Shown: one piece after another, positions 7,787 to 16,820 of the stretch
Layout of the letters: each line of letters begins with the position of its first letter
How positions within the stretch are numbered: position 1 is the stretch's first letter
Source: Streptomyces sp. NRRL F-5122
Lineage (GTDB): Bacteria > Actinomycetota > Actinomycetes > Streptomycetales > Streptomycetaceae
Reading direction: 5' to 3'
DNA length: 64,000 bases
Assembly: GCF_001507435.1 (NCBI RefSeq)
Contig: NZ_LMWH01000241.1
Coordinates: 71,980-135,979, forward strand
The notes under the pieces: model-generated
Databases searched by the model: none
The model's input: the letters and a program-made list of their open reading frames with translations, nothing else
What the model was told of the DNA's origin: nothing
Position numbers and translations under genes: made by a program

Positions 7787-8791
7787 ATGCGGACCCTTTA
7801 CCGAAGCCTGCTCAAGCTGCTCCCCCGACTCGGGGTGCAGGTGGTCGACCTCGGCCCCGGCGAGGCGGTCGTCTCGCGTCGCGGAGCCCGTGCCCGGCTT
7901 CCCGTGGGGCCGGGCGCGGATCTGGTGGCCCGGACCGGCCGCCGCCCGTACGCGGTGTCGCAGGTGGGTTCGGACCAGTGGCTGGTGACCCGGGGGTCCG
8001 CCGGGGAGCCGGAGGCGCCGGACGGCGCATGGCAGAGCGTGCGGCTGGGAAGCAGCGGGGGGCACCTGGTGCTCGACCCGCGGGCGGCTGCCGACGAACG
8101 CGGGCTCCAGCTGGCGGCGGCCGAGTATCTGTGCGCCCACCACGTGGCCGCGCTGCTCGCGCGGTACGAGGTGAACTGCGTGTTCGACGTGGGCGCCAAC
8201 ACCGGTCAGTACGCACGCCGGCTGCGCCGGCACGGTTACGCCGGACGCATCGTTTCGTTCGAACCCACGGCCGCGGCCTTCGCCAAGCTGGAGAAGGCCG
8301 CGGAAGGGGACCCGGACTGGGCGGTGTACCCCTTCGGGCTGGGCCGCGAGGACGAGACCATGTCCATCCACACGGCCTGGAACACCATGAACTCCGTGCT
8401 GCCGCCGAGCGACTACGGCCGCGACCGCTACCACCGGTTCGCGAAGTCGCAGACGGAGGAGATCGAGATCCGCCGGCTCGACGGGGTGATGGACAAGGCG
8501 ATGGCCGGCATCGACCACCCGCGTCCCTATCTGAAGATGGACACCCAGGGCTACGACCTGCAGGTTTTCGCGGGGGCCGGTGAGCGGGCCGGTGAGTTCG
8601 TCGGACTTCAGTCGGAGGTTGCGCTGCTGCGGTTGTACGAGGGCAGCCCGCGGATGCAGGAGTCCGTCGCCGAGTACGAGAGCCGGGGCTTCGAGATCAC
8701 CGGGATGTACCCCGTCACTCGGGAGGCGTCCACGGGACGGGTGGTGGAGTTCGACTGCGTGATGGCGCGGGCCGCGGCCGTGCCGGAGTGA
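7787..8791 (+). CDS. FkbM-family SAM-dependent methyltransferase
   Basis: 334 aa from ATG 7787 (TTG 7784 directly precedes it). The SAM-binding motif FDVGANTGQYARRLRRHG lies at about residue 132, and acidic FEP (SFEPT) follows. The FkbM signature YLKMDTQGYDLQVF and the downstream LQSEVALLRLYEG complete the fold. FkbM methyltransferases act on hydroxyls of polyketides, sugars or glycolipids; the 120-residue N-terminal extension here has no clear match. No biosynthetic neighbours indicate a substrate. It is followed by an imperfect GC-rich hairpin. Confidence 0.88.
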   Translation: MRTLYRSLLKLLPRLGVQVVDLGPGEAVVSRRGARARLPVGPGADLVARTGRRPYAVSQVGSDQWLVTRGSAGEPEAPDGAWQSVRLGSSGGHLVLDPRAAADERGLQLAAAEYLCAHHVAALLARYEVNCVFDVGANTGQYARRLRRHGYAGRIVSFEPTAAAFAKLEKAAEGDPDWAVYPFGLGREDETMSIHTAWNTMNSVLPPSDYGRDRYHRFAKSQTEEIEIRRLDGVMDKAMAGIDHPRPYLKMDTQGYDLQVFAGAGERAGEFVGLQSEVALLRLYEGSPRMQESVAEYESRGFEITGMYPVTREASTGRVVEFDCVMARAAAVPE

Positions 8792-8802
8792 TCTGACGGT
8801 CG

Positions 8803-8842
8803 CCGGGCCCGGGACGCGAGGACGGAGTCCGGGCCCGGGGGA
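8803..8842 (+). terminator. GC-rich hairpin after the FkbM gene
   Basis: An imperfect stem built from CCGGGCCCGGGAC and GTCCGGGCCCGG lies 12 nt after the stop at 8791. A factor-independent terminator without a U-tract is plausible. Confidence 0.4.
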
Positions 8843-8939
8843 GGTGGCACCACTCGTCGTGCGCCGCCTGCCGGAGCAACCGATTCCTTGTGCGGGCCCA
8901 AATGTGATGGGCCGTCAAGTAGTAATGGTTTCAACGAGG

Positions 8940-8968
8940 TTGACAGTGCATTCCGGTTGATCGATTAT
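8940..8968 (+). promoter_or_regulatory. Near-consensus housekeeping promoter for the LAETG protein gene
   Basis: TTGACA (8940-8945) and GATTAT (8963-8968) are separated by exactly 17 nt, matching a HrdB-type promoter. Transcription would begin near 8975, leaving a leader of about 130 nt before ATG 9104. Confidence 0.7.
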
Positions 8969-9103
8969 GTGCTCGAACTGTGGCTCATGTGACCAGTGAG
9001 CCCGGTGTTTCTCTTCGACCACTCTTTCCCGGCCACGGTGCCGGCGGCTCCGCGCTGCCCGCTGCCCCTGCCCGGGTCCCGGTTCATGAATGTGGGGGGA
9101 CGC

Positions 9104-10030
9104 ATGTCCATTGCCAGACGTGCCACCGTACGCCGGCTGCTGATGACGGGCGCCGCGGCGCTCACGCTGACCGCCGTCACCGGTGGCGCCGCGTGGGCCG
9201 GGGGCACACCCGGCGGCGACGGCTGGAACAAGGGCGGTCGCGGCTACGCGTCCGGCAAGGGCCCGGGCACGGTGACCCAGGCCGACCACTGCCAGTTCTC
9301 GCTCGACGGCGGCGCCTTCACCGACTCGGTCCGCGTCGACGACCAGAACCTCAAGCCCACCGAGGACGGCAAGATCCACATCAAGGTGCGCGCCGCAGGG
9401 GACGCGACCACCTGCACGGCCTCGCTCGCCTCGTACCGGGCGCACGGCGCCACCTTCAACACCTCCGGTCTGCAGGTCTTCCACGACTTCGACTCCGTGA
9501 CGGTGGAGCGGGGTGCGACCGACTCGCTGGACATCTCGGTGCCGGACGCGGGCTGCTTCGCGCAGATCGACCTGTACCGGGGCAAGGTGAAGTACGACGG
9601 CAACCTCGGCGCGAACGACGGCTTTGAGCACGGTGAGCTGCCCAAGGGCCCGGACCGCCCGGTGATCAAGGACAAGCTGATCGCCTCCTGGAACGGCGGC
9701 ACGAAGGACTGCACCGCCCAGCCGCCGAGCACGCCGCCCGCCTCGGTGCCGCCGGCCTCGACGCCGCCCGCCTCCGTGCCGGCCACCACCCCGCCCGCGT
9801 CGGGCCCGGCGACCCCGGCCTCGCCGTCCGCCTCCACCCCGCCCGCCGACGAGTCCAGCGCGCCTGCGGCGCCGACGACGAACGGCGGCTCGTCCACCCC
9901 GCCCGGCGATCTCGCCGAGACGGGTGGCGGCAACGCGCTGCCGATCGCCGCCGGCGCGGCGGTCCTCGTGGTGGCCGGCGCGGGCATCGCGCTCGCCACA
10001 CGGCGCCGTACGTCCCGAACCCGGGCGTGA
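9104..10030 (+). CDS. LAETG-anchored cell-wall surface protein
   Basis: 308 aa. A signal peptide (SIARRATVRRLLMTGAAALTLTAVTGGAAWA) is followed by a beta-rich ectodomain with paired cysteines, a 65-residue Pro/Ala/Ser/Thr wall-spanning region, then LAETGG, a hydrophobic helix and a basic tail (RRRTSRTRA). This is a classical sortase substrate; LAXTG is the class E sortase motif in Streptomyces. The ectodomain (residues about 45-210) is not recognised. ATG 9104 is chosen because GGGGGGA lies 5 nt upstream and the signal peptide begins there; ATG 9086 is an alternative. A strong promoter lies upstream and a perfect hairpin downstream. Confidence 0.87.
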   Translation: MSIARRATVRRLLMTGAAALTLTAVTGGAAWAGGTPGGDGWNKGGRGYASGKGPGTVTQADHCQFSLDGGAFTDSVRVDDQNLKPTEDGKIHIKVRAAGDATTCTASLASYRAHGATFNTSGLQVFHDFDSVTVERGATDSLDISVPDAGCFAQIDLYRGKVKYDGNLGANDGFEHGELPKGPDRPVIKDKLIASWNGGTKDCTAQPPSTPPASVPPASTPPASVPATTPPASGPATPASPSASTPPADESSAPAAPTTNGGSSTPPGDLAETGGGNALPIAAGAAVLVVAGAGIALATRRRTSRTRA

Positions 10031-10061
10031 CGTCCGCGGCGTCCTTGTGACCATCCTCCAC

Positions 10062-10099
10062 GGGCCCGGCGCTCTGTTCCCCCGGAGAGCGCCGGGCCC
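10062..10099. terminator. Bidirectional terminator, perfect 14-bp stem
   Basis: GGGCCCGGCGCTCT (10062-10075) pairs perfectly with AGAGCGCCGGGCCC (10086-10099) around a 10-nt loop. It lies between two convergent genes (stops at 10030 and 10125). Confidence 0.85.
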
Positions 10100-10124
10100 A
10101 CCTTCTTGCGTACGGTGAGCGCGC

Positions 10125-10868
10125 TCAGCCCGTGGTGGGGGCCGGCGAGGGTGTTGTCGAGGGCGGCGGGGTGAATCCCGCGGGCGGCGAGAGGATCACC
10201 GTCGGCTCGCCGGGCGCCGGGGCCGGCGGGGTCATGCTGCTCTTCGGGAGCTTCGGCGGGGTCGTCTCCTGGAACAGGACCGAGTCGAAGTTCACCAGAC
10301 CCGTCTGCTCCATGACCGTGATGTGGTCGAGGACCGTGTCGTTGGCCTGGTCGGCCAGCTGTCGGACCAGGGTGTTCTGGGTGGTGGCGCGGATGTTGGC
10401 GATGACCGGGAAGATCTGGCCGTGTGTCACGCGCAGGATGTTCGCCAGGTCCTGGTCGAACTTCTTCCCCTGGTCCGCGGTCAGCGTCGCGACGAACCCC
10501 TGCTGCTGGGGACTCGGCTGGTTCGGCAGCGTGATGCCCAGCTGCGTGGCCACCTTCCGGCAGGTCGCGTCGAGGTTGGCGTGTCCGTTGATCAGGTGCT
10601 GACCGGCGGTGCGCACGGCGGGGGTCGTGCCCTTCTTCAGGGCGAGTTCTCCGGAGGGGAACTCCCACAGGCCGGCCGCCCGCACCTTGACGACGAAGTC
10701 GCGGTCCGCCTCGGTGAGCGGTCCCGACGGGGTGGTGGCGATCACGCGCGCCGGGGAGCTGGACACGGTCTGTACGCCCAGCATCGAGGGATAGACGAGA
10801 GCCGTCAGTGTCAGCGTCAGGGCGCCGACCACAAAAAGGGTTCCGGCCGCGCTCCGCGAAATGCGCAT
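10125..10868 (-). CDS. DUF4142-domain secreted protein
   Basis: 247 aa from ATG 10868, preceded by an excellent ribosome site (AGGAGG, 4 nt spacing). A signal peptide or N-terminal anchor (MRISRSAAGTLFVVGALTLTL) leads into a ferritin-like helical DUF4142 domain: LTEADRDFVVKVRAAGLWE, LALKKGTTPAVRTAGQHLI and QLGITLP are typical. A Pro-rich C-terminus (about 40 residues) follows. DUF4142 proteins are extracytoplasmic and of uncertain function; conserved His residues occur in the helices (GQHLINGHANLD, VTHGQIFPV). Single transcription unit, convergent with the wall-protein gene. Confidence 0.88.
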   Translation of the reverse strand: MRISRSAAGTLFVVGALTLTLTALVYPSMLGVQTVSSSPARVIATTPSGPLTEADRDFVVKVRAAGLWEFPSGELALKKGTTPAVRTAGQHLINGHANLDATCRKVATQLGITLPNQPSPQQQGFVATLTADQGKKFDQDLANILRVTHGQIFPVIANIRATTQNTLVRQLADQANDTVLDHITVMEQTGLVNFDSVLFQETTPPKLPKSSMTPPAPAPGEPTVILSPPAGFTPPPSTTPSPAPTTG

Positions 10869-11158
10869 GGCACCTCCTGGTTGTTCCGACGCCCGGAGGT
10901 ACGGGTACAGCGGGGACCAAGAACCTTTCCCCGAGGCAAAATCGGCGGCCCGCGCTGTGGGGGTCGTCACATCGTGAGCCGTCCGGCCGCAGGGCGGCCG
11001 TCATGGCCCGGGAGACCGGCCTGGCGCCCCGGCGCACGGCGCCGAGCGGCCGGCCGGTTCCATGTCGCGGCGCGTGCGCGCCCGGTGCCGTTCGCGCGGC
11101 CGGGGATTCCCCTGCGCGGGCGCGTGGCGGTGACGGGGTGCACGGAGGGGCGCCCGTT

Positions 11159-11175
11159 ATGTTCGATCCGAACAT
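11159..11175. promoter_or_regulatory. 7-3-7 palindrome before the permease operon
   Basis: ATGTTCGATCCGAACAT is a perfect inverted repeat ending 18 nt upstream of ATG 11194. It lies where a repressor would block the operon. It does not fit the A/T-rich Zur consensus. Confidence 0.5.
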
Positions 11176-11193
11176 CCGACATTCGGAGCCGGC

Positions 11194-12228
11194 ATGCAGA
11201 AGACAGAACAACTGGCCGAGGAGCCGTCCTCGGCGGCCGCGGTGCCGGCGGCGTCCGGTGAGGCCTCTGAACGGGGCAGGCCCCTGCCCTGGCCGCTGCT
11301 GTTCGTGGCGGCCGCCCTCGCCGGTCCGGTCCTCCTCGTCCTCGCCCGCGGGCTGGACGAACCGGCCGTACAGGCCTGGCGGACGGTGTGTCTCGCCATC
11401 ACCGTGCAGGCGCTGCCCTTCCTGCTGCTGGGCACGGCGCTGTCCGGAGCGATCAACGCGTTCGTGCCGGCCCGGGTGTTCAGCCGTGTGCTGCCCAGTC
11501 GGCCCGTGCTCGCCGTCCCCGTCGCGGGGGTCGCCGGAGTCGTGCTGCCCGGATGCGAATGCGCCTCGGTGCCGGTGGCGAACAGTCTGATCCGCCGGGG
11601 TGTCACCCCGGCCGCCGCCTTCACGTTCCTGCTGTCGGCACCCGCCGTCAACCCGGTCGTGCTGACGGCCACGGCCATCGCTTTCCCCGGCAGCCCCGCC
11701 ATGGTCCTGGCCCGGTTGCTCGCCTCGCTCGCCACCGCCGCCGCGATGGGCTGGCTGTGGCTCTGGCTGGGACGTGACGAATGGCTCAAGCCGGCCGTAC
11801 GGCACACCGGGCACCGGCCGGGGCACAGCCGCCTGCGGGAGTTCCGGCTCGGCTTCCAGCACGACTTCCTGCATGCCGGTGGCTTTCTGGTGCTCGGGGC
11901 CATGGCGGCGGCCACCTTCAACGTGGCGGTCCCGCGGTCCGTGCTGGACGTGTTCTCCGGCTCGCCCTGGCTGTCGGTGCTGTTCATGGCCGGGCTGGCC
12001 GTCCTCCTCGCGGTGTGCTCCGAGGCGGACGCCTTCGTCGCGGCCTCGCTCACCGGCTTCTCGCCCCTCGCGCGGCTGGCGTTCATGGTGGTCGGGCCGA
12101 TGGTCGACCTGAAGCTGATCGCCCTTCAGACGGGGACCTTCGGCCGGGCCTTCGCGGTCAGGTTCTCCGCCGCCACGATGGTCGTCGCGGTGCTGTGCAG
12201 CGCCCTGATCGGAGGGGCGCTGCTGTGA
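11194..12228 (+). CDS. Permease, DUF318/UPF0718 family (YraQ/YcgR-like)
   Basis: 344 aa with about eight hydrophobic segments, starting PWPLLFVAAALAGPVLLVLA. The family signature GVVLPGCECASVPVANSLIRRG, with a conserved Cys pair (PGCECAS), is at about residues 116-138. This conserved region is thought to line the transport path in these permeases; the substrate is undetermined. A CGGAG ribosome site precedes ATG 11194. The stop overlaps the GTG of the next gene by 4 nt (GTGA), so the two subunits are co-translated, as in the known two-component permease (SMU_746c/747c type). A palindrome at 11159-11175 suggests repressor control. Confidence 0.88.
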   Translation: MQKTEQLAEEPSSAAAVPAASGEASERGRPLPWPLLFVAAALAGPVLLVLARGLDEPAVQAWRTVCLAITVQALPFLLLGTALSGAINAFVPARVFSRVLPSRPVLAVPVAGVAGVVLPGCECASVPVANSLIRRGVTPAAAFTFLLSAPAVNPVVLTATAIAFPGSPAMVLARLLASLATAAAMGWLWLWLGRDEWLKPAVRHTGHRPGHSRLREFRLGFQHDFLHAGGFLVLGAMAAATFNVAVPRSVLDVFSGSPWLSVLFMAGLAVLLAVCSEADAFVAASLTGFSPLARLAFMVVGPMVDLKLIALQTGTFGRAFAVRFSAATMVVAVLCSALIGGALL

Positions 12229-13028
12229 AACGGCCCGTCCAGGTTGTCCTGCTCGTGCTCGGCGGGCTCGGCCTGCTGCGCGCCTCGCTCCTCACCGATC
12301 TGTACCTGAGATACGTCAAGCAGGACCTGCGCCCGGTGCTGATCGCCTCGGGTGTCCTGCTGCTTGTGCTCGGGGTGGCGGACGCGGTGTCGCAGTGGCG
12401 GCACCGCGGAGAGCACCACGGGCATCGTGGCCACGACGTCGACACCCCCGGCAGGGCGAGCCAGGACGCAGAGGGCCACGGTGGTGAGGACGGCGGACAC
12501 GGTCACGACCACTCCGGCATGCCCCGCGCCGCGTGGCTGCTGTTCCTGCCCGTGCTGAGCCTGCTCCTGTACGCCCCGCCGGCCCTCGGCGCATACACCG
12601 CCGCCCGGGAGACCCCCGCGGCCGTCGACGAGCGGCAGCACTTCGAACCACTGCCCGCGGCATCGCCCGTCCCGATGACCCTCTCCGACTTCACCGGCCG
12701 TGTGCGCCAGGACCGCGCCCAGGCCGTCAAGGGACGCGACATCGGGATGACCGGGTTCGTCACACCCCGGGGGCAGGGAGGCGGCTGGTACCTGACCCGG
12801 ATCATCTTCTCGTGCTGTGCGGCGGACGCCCGGACCGTGAAGGTGCGGATGTACGGGTCCGCTGCCCCGCCCGCCGACACCTGGGTGGCGGTCACGGGGA
12901 CCTGGCACCCGGGCGGGACGCTGGGGACGCCGTCGGCACCGGTCGCGCTCGACACCCGCACCGTCGAACGGATCACCCGCCCGGTGAACGCCTACACCGA
13001 CGACCTTCCGCTCGCCACGTCCCGTTGA
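12225..13028 (+). CDS. TIGR03943-family permease partner with His-rich loop
   Basis: 267 aa from GTG 12225, overlapping the permease gene. Two N-terminal hydrophobic helices are followed by a histidine-rich loop (HRGEHHGHRGHD, then GHGGEDGGHGHDHSG, about residues 60-103), a third helix (AAWLLFLPVLSLLLYAPPALG) and a soluble C-terminal domain. That domain carries FSCCAADA, a conserved Cys pair of the TIGR03943 family. The His-rich loop suggests divalent-metal binding, but the cargo is unknown. Always paired with a DUF318 permease, it is expected in the same membrane complex. Confidence 0.85.
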   Translation: MKRPVQVVLLVLGGLGLLRASLLTDLYLRYVKQDLRPVLIASGVLLLVLGVADAVSQWRHRGEHHGHRGHDVDTPGRASQDAEGHGGEDGGHGHDHSGMPRAAWLLFLPVLSLLLYAPPALGAYTAARETPAAVDERQHFEPLPAASPVPMTLSDFTGRVRQDRAQAVKGRDIGMTGFVTPRGQGGGWYLTRIIFSCCAADARTVKVRMYGSAAPPADTWVAVTGTWHPGGTLGTPSAPVALDTRTVERITRPVNAYTDDLPLATSR

Positions 13029-13094
13029 CGACCGGCCACCCGCGCGCCCGCGATTCCCTGGCCCGCCCCGCGGAGCGAACCGCCGGGAGGCCGG

Positions 13095-13802
13095 TCAGGC
13101 CATCCAGAAGAAGACGGCGGTCATGCGCCTCTCGTCCAGGGCGCCGCCCCAGTAGCCGGTCGCGCTGTGCATGATGTTGGCCTTGTACAGGAGCAGCCGG
13201 TTGTAGCGCTGCGGTACACGGATGTCCTCGGTGAACGCGTCCGGGGAGACGTACCGTGTGCCGAGGGCCTCGACCAGATTGGTGTGCGGCGCCTGCACCA
13301 TGTTGCCGCCGAGGACCCCACCGGGCAGGCTCTGCCGGTAGAAGCTCGTGCCGCAGCCCTTCGGGACGTTCGGGCTGAGGTAGAGCACCGCGGCATAGCG
13401 GCACAGGGCGCGCGAGTCGGTGTGCGGACGGGGCTCACCCTCGTCCTTGCCGACGACCTGGACGCAGTTGTGGTTGAGGGTGCCGCCGCCGGGCGCCGTC
13501 TCCTGCCACAGCTTCAGCGCCCCGGTCTCCTTGCGCACCAGTCCCTCGACGCGGGCGAGTTCGTCCGGTTCGAGACCCGGCATGGTGCGCAGCCCCGGCC
13601 AGCTCTCCTGCGTGTACGGGGACCCCTTGGCCCAGTCCTCCTCGTCCTTGGCGAGACAGCGGGCCCGCACCTCGTCCACGTTCGGCAGGACGTTGTCGAG
13701 GATCCAGTAGTCGCGACCGCGCGTGGGTTTGCGGTACGGAAGCACCGGCAGACGTGGGGGCTGTGGGGGCATGCCGGTGAACATACAGTCGGCGACCACC
13801 AC
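13095..13802 (-). CDS. DUF6445-like protein (2OG-Fe(II) oxygenase-type fold)
   Basis: 235 aa from GTG 13802, with AGAG a few bases upstream; ATG 13784 and ATG 13772 are alternatives. The pattern PRPHTDSRALCRYAAVLYLSP (residues about 125-145) supplies an HxD pair, and ANIMHSATGYWGG a distal His, as in double-stranded beta-helix Fe(II)/2-oxoglutarate oxygenases. The family is close to DUF6445 proteins, whose reactions are unknown. GTSFYRQ lies in between, as in prolyl-hydroxylase-like relatives. Transcribed alone. Fold assignment moderate; activity not demonstrated. Confidence 0.7.
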   Translation of the reverse strand: MVVADCMFTGMPPQPPRLPVLPYRKPTRGRDYWILDNVLPNVDEVRARCLAKDEEDWAKGSPYTQESWPGLRTMPGLEPDELARVEGLVRKETGALKLWQETAPGGGTLNHNCVQVVGKDEGEPRPHTDSRALCRYAAVLYLSPNVPKGCGTSFYRQSLPGGVLGGNMVQAPHTNLVEALGTRYVSPDAFTEDIRVPQRYNRLLLYKANIMHSATGYWGGALDERRMTAVFFWMA

Positions 13803-13899
13803 CGTTCTCTTTTCGATCGGTCAACCTTGCGTCAACTCAACTGAACGGCGGAGAAGCAAAGTTGGGTGAAGGCGGGCGGAGGCCGGTGCGCCCCGGTGG

Positions 13900-15195
13900 T
13901 CAGGGTGTCGGCGTGGCCGGACCGGACCGGGTCTCCTCGGGTGTCTGCGCCGAGCTGCTGTCCGGCGAGAACATCGCCATGCTCACCAGCATCGCGGTCA
14001 GGAACAGCGCCGCCGCGGCGATCAACCCCACCGTGCGTGGTGAGCGGGCGGCCAACGCGCGGATCGACGGGCGCTCCCGGCGGCCCGCCGTCGCCGCCCG
14101 GTCGCGGTGCGCCGCCGTGGGCGTCCGGTCCCGGCGGGCGCTCACCGGCGTCCGCTCGCGGTGACCACCGCTCGAAGGGCGTTCGCGGTGCGCCGGCGTC
14201 GACAGCCGCTGCCGGTGGGCCGCGCGACGGTTCGGCGCCCCGGCCGTGGACGGGAGCTTGTACGTCGTCGCCGGGCCCGCCGCCCCGCGCGGGAGCGCCG
14301 GCGGTTCCACCGCCGGTACCGGTGCGTGACGTGGCTCGGGGGCGATGGCCGGCAGCGGTTCCGGACGGCCCCGCCAGGCGCCCGTGGCGAACCAGTCGGC
14401 GGCCTGCCGTGCGGTGGGCCGGTCCTCGGGCCGCTTGGCGAGCAGTCCGAGGAGGTAGTTCTCGAACGCCGGCGGCAGTGCGACGCCCAGCTCGCGCGGC
14501 GGCACCGGGGCGGCGTCCAGGTGCTGGTGGAGGATCGCGATCGGGGTGTCGGCGCGGAACGGCGGGTGCCCGGTGAGGAGTTGGTAGAGCACACAGCCGA
14601 GCGAGTACACGTCGCTGGCCGGTCCCGCCGTCTTCCCCAGGGCGCGTTCGGGCGCGATGTACAGGCTGGTACCGACGATCTGCCCGGTCGCGGTGAGCGC
14701 TCCCGACGGGTCGTCCATGAAGCGGGCGATGCCGAAGTCGCCGATCTTCAGGTTGCCGTCCGCGTCCAGGAGCAGATTGCCCGGCTTGATGTCCCGGTGG
14801 ACGATGCCCTGTTCGTGCGCGACGGCGAGCCCGGCCGCGGCCTGCGCGGCGATGTCCGCGACCCGCTCGGCGGGCAGGCGTCCGACGTCGGCGAGCGCCC
14901 GGGCGAGGCTGTCGCCCTCCACCAGTTCCATCACCAGGAACAGCCGGTCCGCGTGCTCCCCGAAATCGAGGACGCCGACCACATGGGGGTGGTGCAGGCG
15001 TCCCGCGGTCTGGGCCTCCAGGCGGAAACGGGAGTCCGCGGTGGGATCGGCGTTCTGGGCGAGCAGGATCTTGACGGCGACGGGTCGGCCGAGCATCTGG
15101 TCGTACGCCCGCCAGACCTCTCCCATCGCGCCACGTCCGATGGTCGTGTCCAGCTGGTACCGGCCCGCGATCAGCACCTGTTGATTCATCCTCAT
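13900..15195 (-). CDS. Membrane-anchored Ser/Thr protein kinase (PknB type)
   Basis: 431 aa. Kinase domain residues about 12-270: glycine loop IGRGAMGEVWRAYD, VAVKIL lysine, catalytic HRDIKPGNLLLD, and DFG in IGDFGIARFMDD. The activation-loop threonines are in GTSLYIAPERA. An unstructured Arg/Thr/Pro-rich juxtamembrane segment of about 100 residues leads to one transmembrane helix (VGLIAAAALFLTAMLVSMAMF) and a short extracellular tail with no PASTA or sensor domain. The start is ATG 15195 or ATG 15189 (MNQQVLIAGRYQL). The lack of an ectodomain means the signal is unknown. Single gene. Confidence 0.92.
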   Translation of the reverse strand: MRMNQQVLIAGRYQLDTTIGRGAMGEVWRAYDQMLGRPVAVKILLAQNADPTADSRFRLEAQTAGRLHHPHVVGVLDFGEHADRLFLVMELVEGDSLARALADVGRLPAERVADIAAQAAAGLAVAHEQGIVHRDIKPGNLLLDADGNLKIGDFGIARFMDDPSGALTATGQIVGTSLYIAPERALGKTAGPASDVYSLGCVLYQLLTGHPPFRADTPIAILHQHLDAAPVPPRELGVALPPAFENYLLGLLAKRPEDRPTARQAADWFATGAWRGRPEPLPAIAPEPRHAPVPAVEPPALPRGAAGPATTYKLPSTAGAPNRRAAHRQRLSTPAHRERPSSGGHRERTPVSARRDRTPTAAHRDRAATAGRRERPSIRALAARSPRTVGLIAAAALFLTAMLVSMAMFSPDSSSAQTPEETRSGPATPTP

Positions 15196-15610
15196 GCCGT
15201 GAGACGAAATGCCGTGCGACGACTGGAACGCCGCCGGCCACGACTCCGCCAGGGCGAGTGATGGTGGGGTGCCGCAGCGGGTCCACCCTACTGGCACACC
15301 CACGCGATTCGATCACCGTCTCCCCCTTGTCGTGGGTGAGGCGTGACGATCCGGCCGCACGATCCCCGCGAGTCCGGCACCTGTGTCCCGATATCCGCCG
15401 ACTTCATCGCCTCGGGCGCCGCAGGACGGGACGCGGCGCACGCGGCTCGCGAACCGGCTGCCGCGGGCCGGACCGGTGCAACTCAGCAGGGGTGCAAGGA
15501 CGGTGGAACGCGCAACGCCGGGCGCGGGTGCTTCCCCGGCCCGGCGTCGCGGTGGGTCCGATCGGTGGTGTGCGCCCCCGCTCGGTGCCGGGCCGGGGCG
15601 GTGGCGCGGG
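15196..15610. other. Intergenic region upstream of the kinase
   Basis: About 415 nt. It contains the kinase promoter and the 3' side of the next gene. No gene-like frame with ribosome site, and no strong hairpin, was found. Confidence 0.4.
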
Positions 15611-16462
15611 TCAGCCCAGGCAGAGCACGAGCAGGCAGATGTGCGAGGGCGAGGTGGCCGTCGGCGCGGGGGCCGGCTGCGCCGTCCCCGAGTCCGTGCC
15701 GCCGGAGGGGGCGGGCGCGGCGGTCTGGCTCGGTGCCGGGGCGGCGTGGCTGGGAGCGGTGACCGGCGCGGCGGAGGACGGGGTGGTCACCGGCAGCTGC
15801 TGCGCCGCGGTCTGCGCCGTCTGAGTGGTCAGGGCCGTACGGGGGACGGACACCGAGTCCGGGCGGGTGTCCGGCGACGTGGTGGGTGCACCGGGTGCGG
15901 CGGACCCGTGCCGCGGCAGTCCGGTGGCGGGCGACTGCGAGGGGGAGGGGTGCGCGGACCGCTGTGTGCCGGGCAGGGTCGGGACCACGGGCGGTTCCGG
16001 CGCCTGTCCGTCCGAGCCGCCCATGCTCGCGACGTCGGGTGCCGCGGCCGCCTGGGCGCGCTCCGCGGAGTGCCGGTCCATCGAGGCGAAGGTCAGGCCG
16101 CCGCCGACGAGCGCGACCGCGGTCGCGACCACGGCCCGCCGCTGGCTCTTCTTCCAGCGGGCCCGCTGGCGTCGCCGTGCCGCCCGCCCCTCGGGGGCGC
16201 CGGACGCCTCGCCTCGCGGGTGGTCGACGGCACCGTCCTCGAACGCCGCCCCGTCGGCGACCTCTTCGTCGTGCCGCATGTCGGGGATGTTCGGGTTCGC
16301 GAACTCCCATCCCGTCGCGGGGCGCCTTGCCGCTGTGGCGGCCCGGGCCGGGACGGGGTGGCCGCCGGAGGTGAGCGGAGCGATGTCCGGGGCGTAGGCG
16401 CCGCATCCGGGGCACACCAGGGCGCCGTTGAGATGCCGACGACACGAGGAGCAGTAGTCCAT
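15611..16462 (-). CDS. SCO2400-type zinc-ribbon membrane protein
   Basis: 283 aa from ATG 16462 with AGGAAG 7 nt upstream. An N-terminal zinc ribbon (Cys4, Cys7, Cys17, Cys20: YCSSCRRHLNGALVCPGCG) is followed by a low-complexity linker. A basic stretch (RRRQRARWKKSQRR) precedes one transmembrane helix (AVVATAVALVGGGLTFASM). A long extracellular Pro/Ser/Thr/Ala region follows, ending in a small C-terminal motif HICLLVLCLG with two Cys. The family occurs throughout Streptomyces with unknown function. The inside-out zinc ribbon plus wall-spanning tail suggests a bridging or sensing role, which is inference. Confidence 0.8.
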   Translation of the reverse strand: MDYCSSCRRHLNGALVCPGCGAYAPDIAPLTSGGHPVPARAATAARRPATGWEFANPNIPDMRHDEEVADGAAFEDGAVDHPRGEASGAPEGRAARRRQRARWKKSQRRAVVATAVALVGGGLTFASMDRHSAERAQAAAAPDVASMGGSDGQAPEPPVVPTLPGTQRSAHPSPSQSPATGLPRHGSAAPGAPTTSPDTRPDSVSVPRTALTTQTAQTAAQQLPVTTPSSAAPVTAPSHAAPAPSQTAAPAPSGGTDSGTAQPAPAPTATSPSHICLLVLCLG

Positions 16463-16820
16463 TGCGGTCTTCCTGAGTTGACGTGCCGTCGCCACGCCGG
16501 GCCTCGGCTGGTCTCGTTCGCACGTGGGATCGAGCGGCCTGCAACGCTAACGGGGCATTCTCAAAACTGTGTGCAGTCTGTGTGACACTCCTGCGCGGAT
16601 TCCCCGCGGGCTTCGCGCGTCCCGTGCGGTGCCGCTCCGGCGCCGGTGGTCCGGGAGGCCGCACGTCTATACGGAATCGAGACCGGCCCGTGCGTCGTCC
16701 CCTGCAACCCCCGAGCCGTCAGCGCTGTCCTAAGGGCGAACCGCGGCCCCGGAACGGCGGCCGCACACCTGGTCGCGCGGGTGGTGTGCGTGACCCAGTC
16801 GGTCGAGGAGGGGACTCGCC
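16463..16820. other. Divergent intergenic region
   Basis: About 360 nt between the SCO2400-type gene and the lipoprotein gene. Both promoters must lie here. No coding frame or strong palindrome was recognised. Confidence 0.4.

Noticed and set aside
11159..11175. Zur box before the permease operon
   Set aside because: The palindrome is perfect but lacks the A/T-rich core of Zur sites; kept only as an unassigned operator.
9244..11874. An 876-codon minus-strand frame overlapping three genes
   Set aside because: It crosses a perfect terminator and two well-supported genes, one of them in a different frame of the same strand. No domain recognised.
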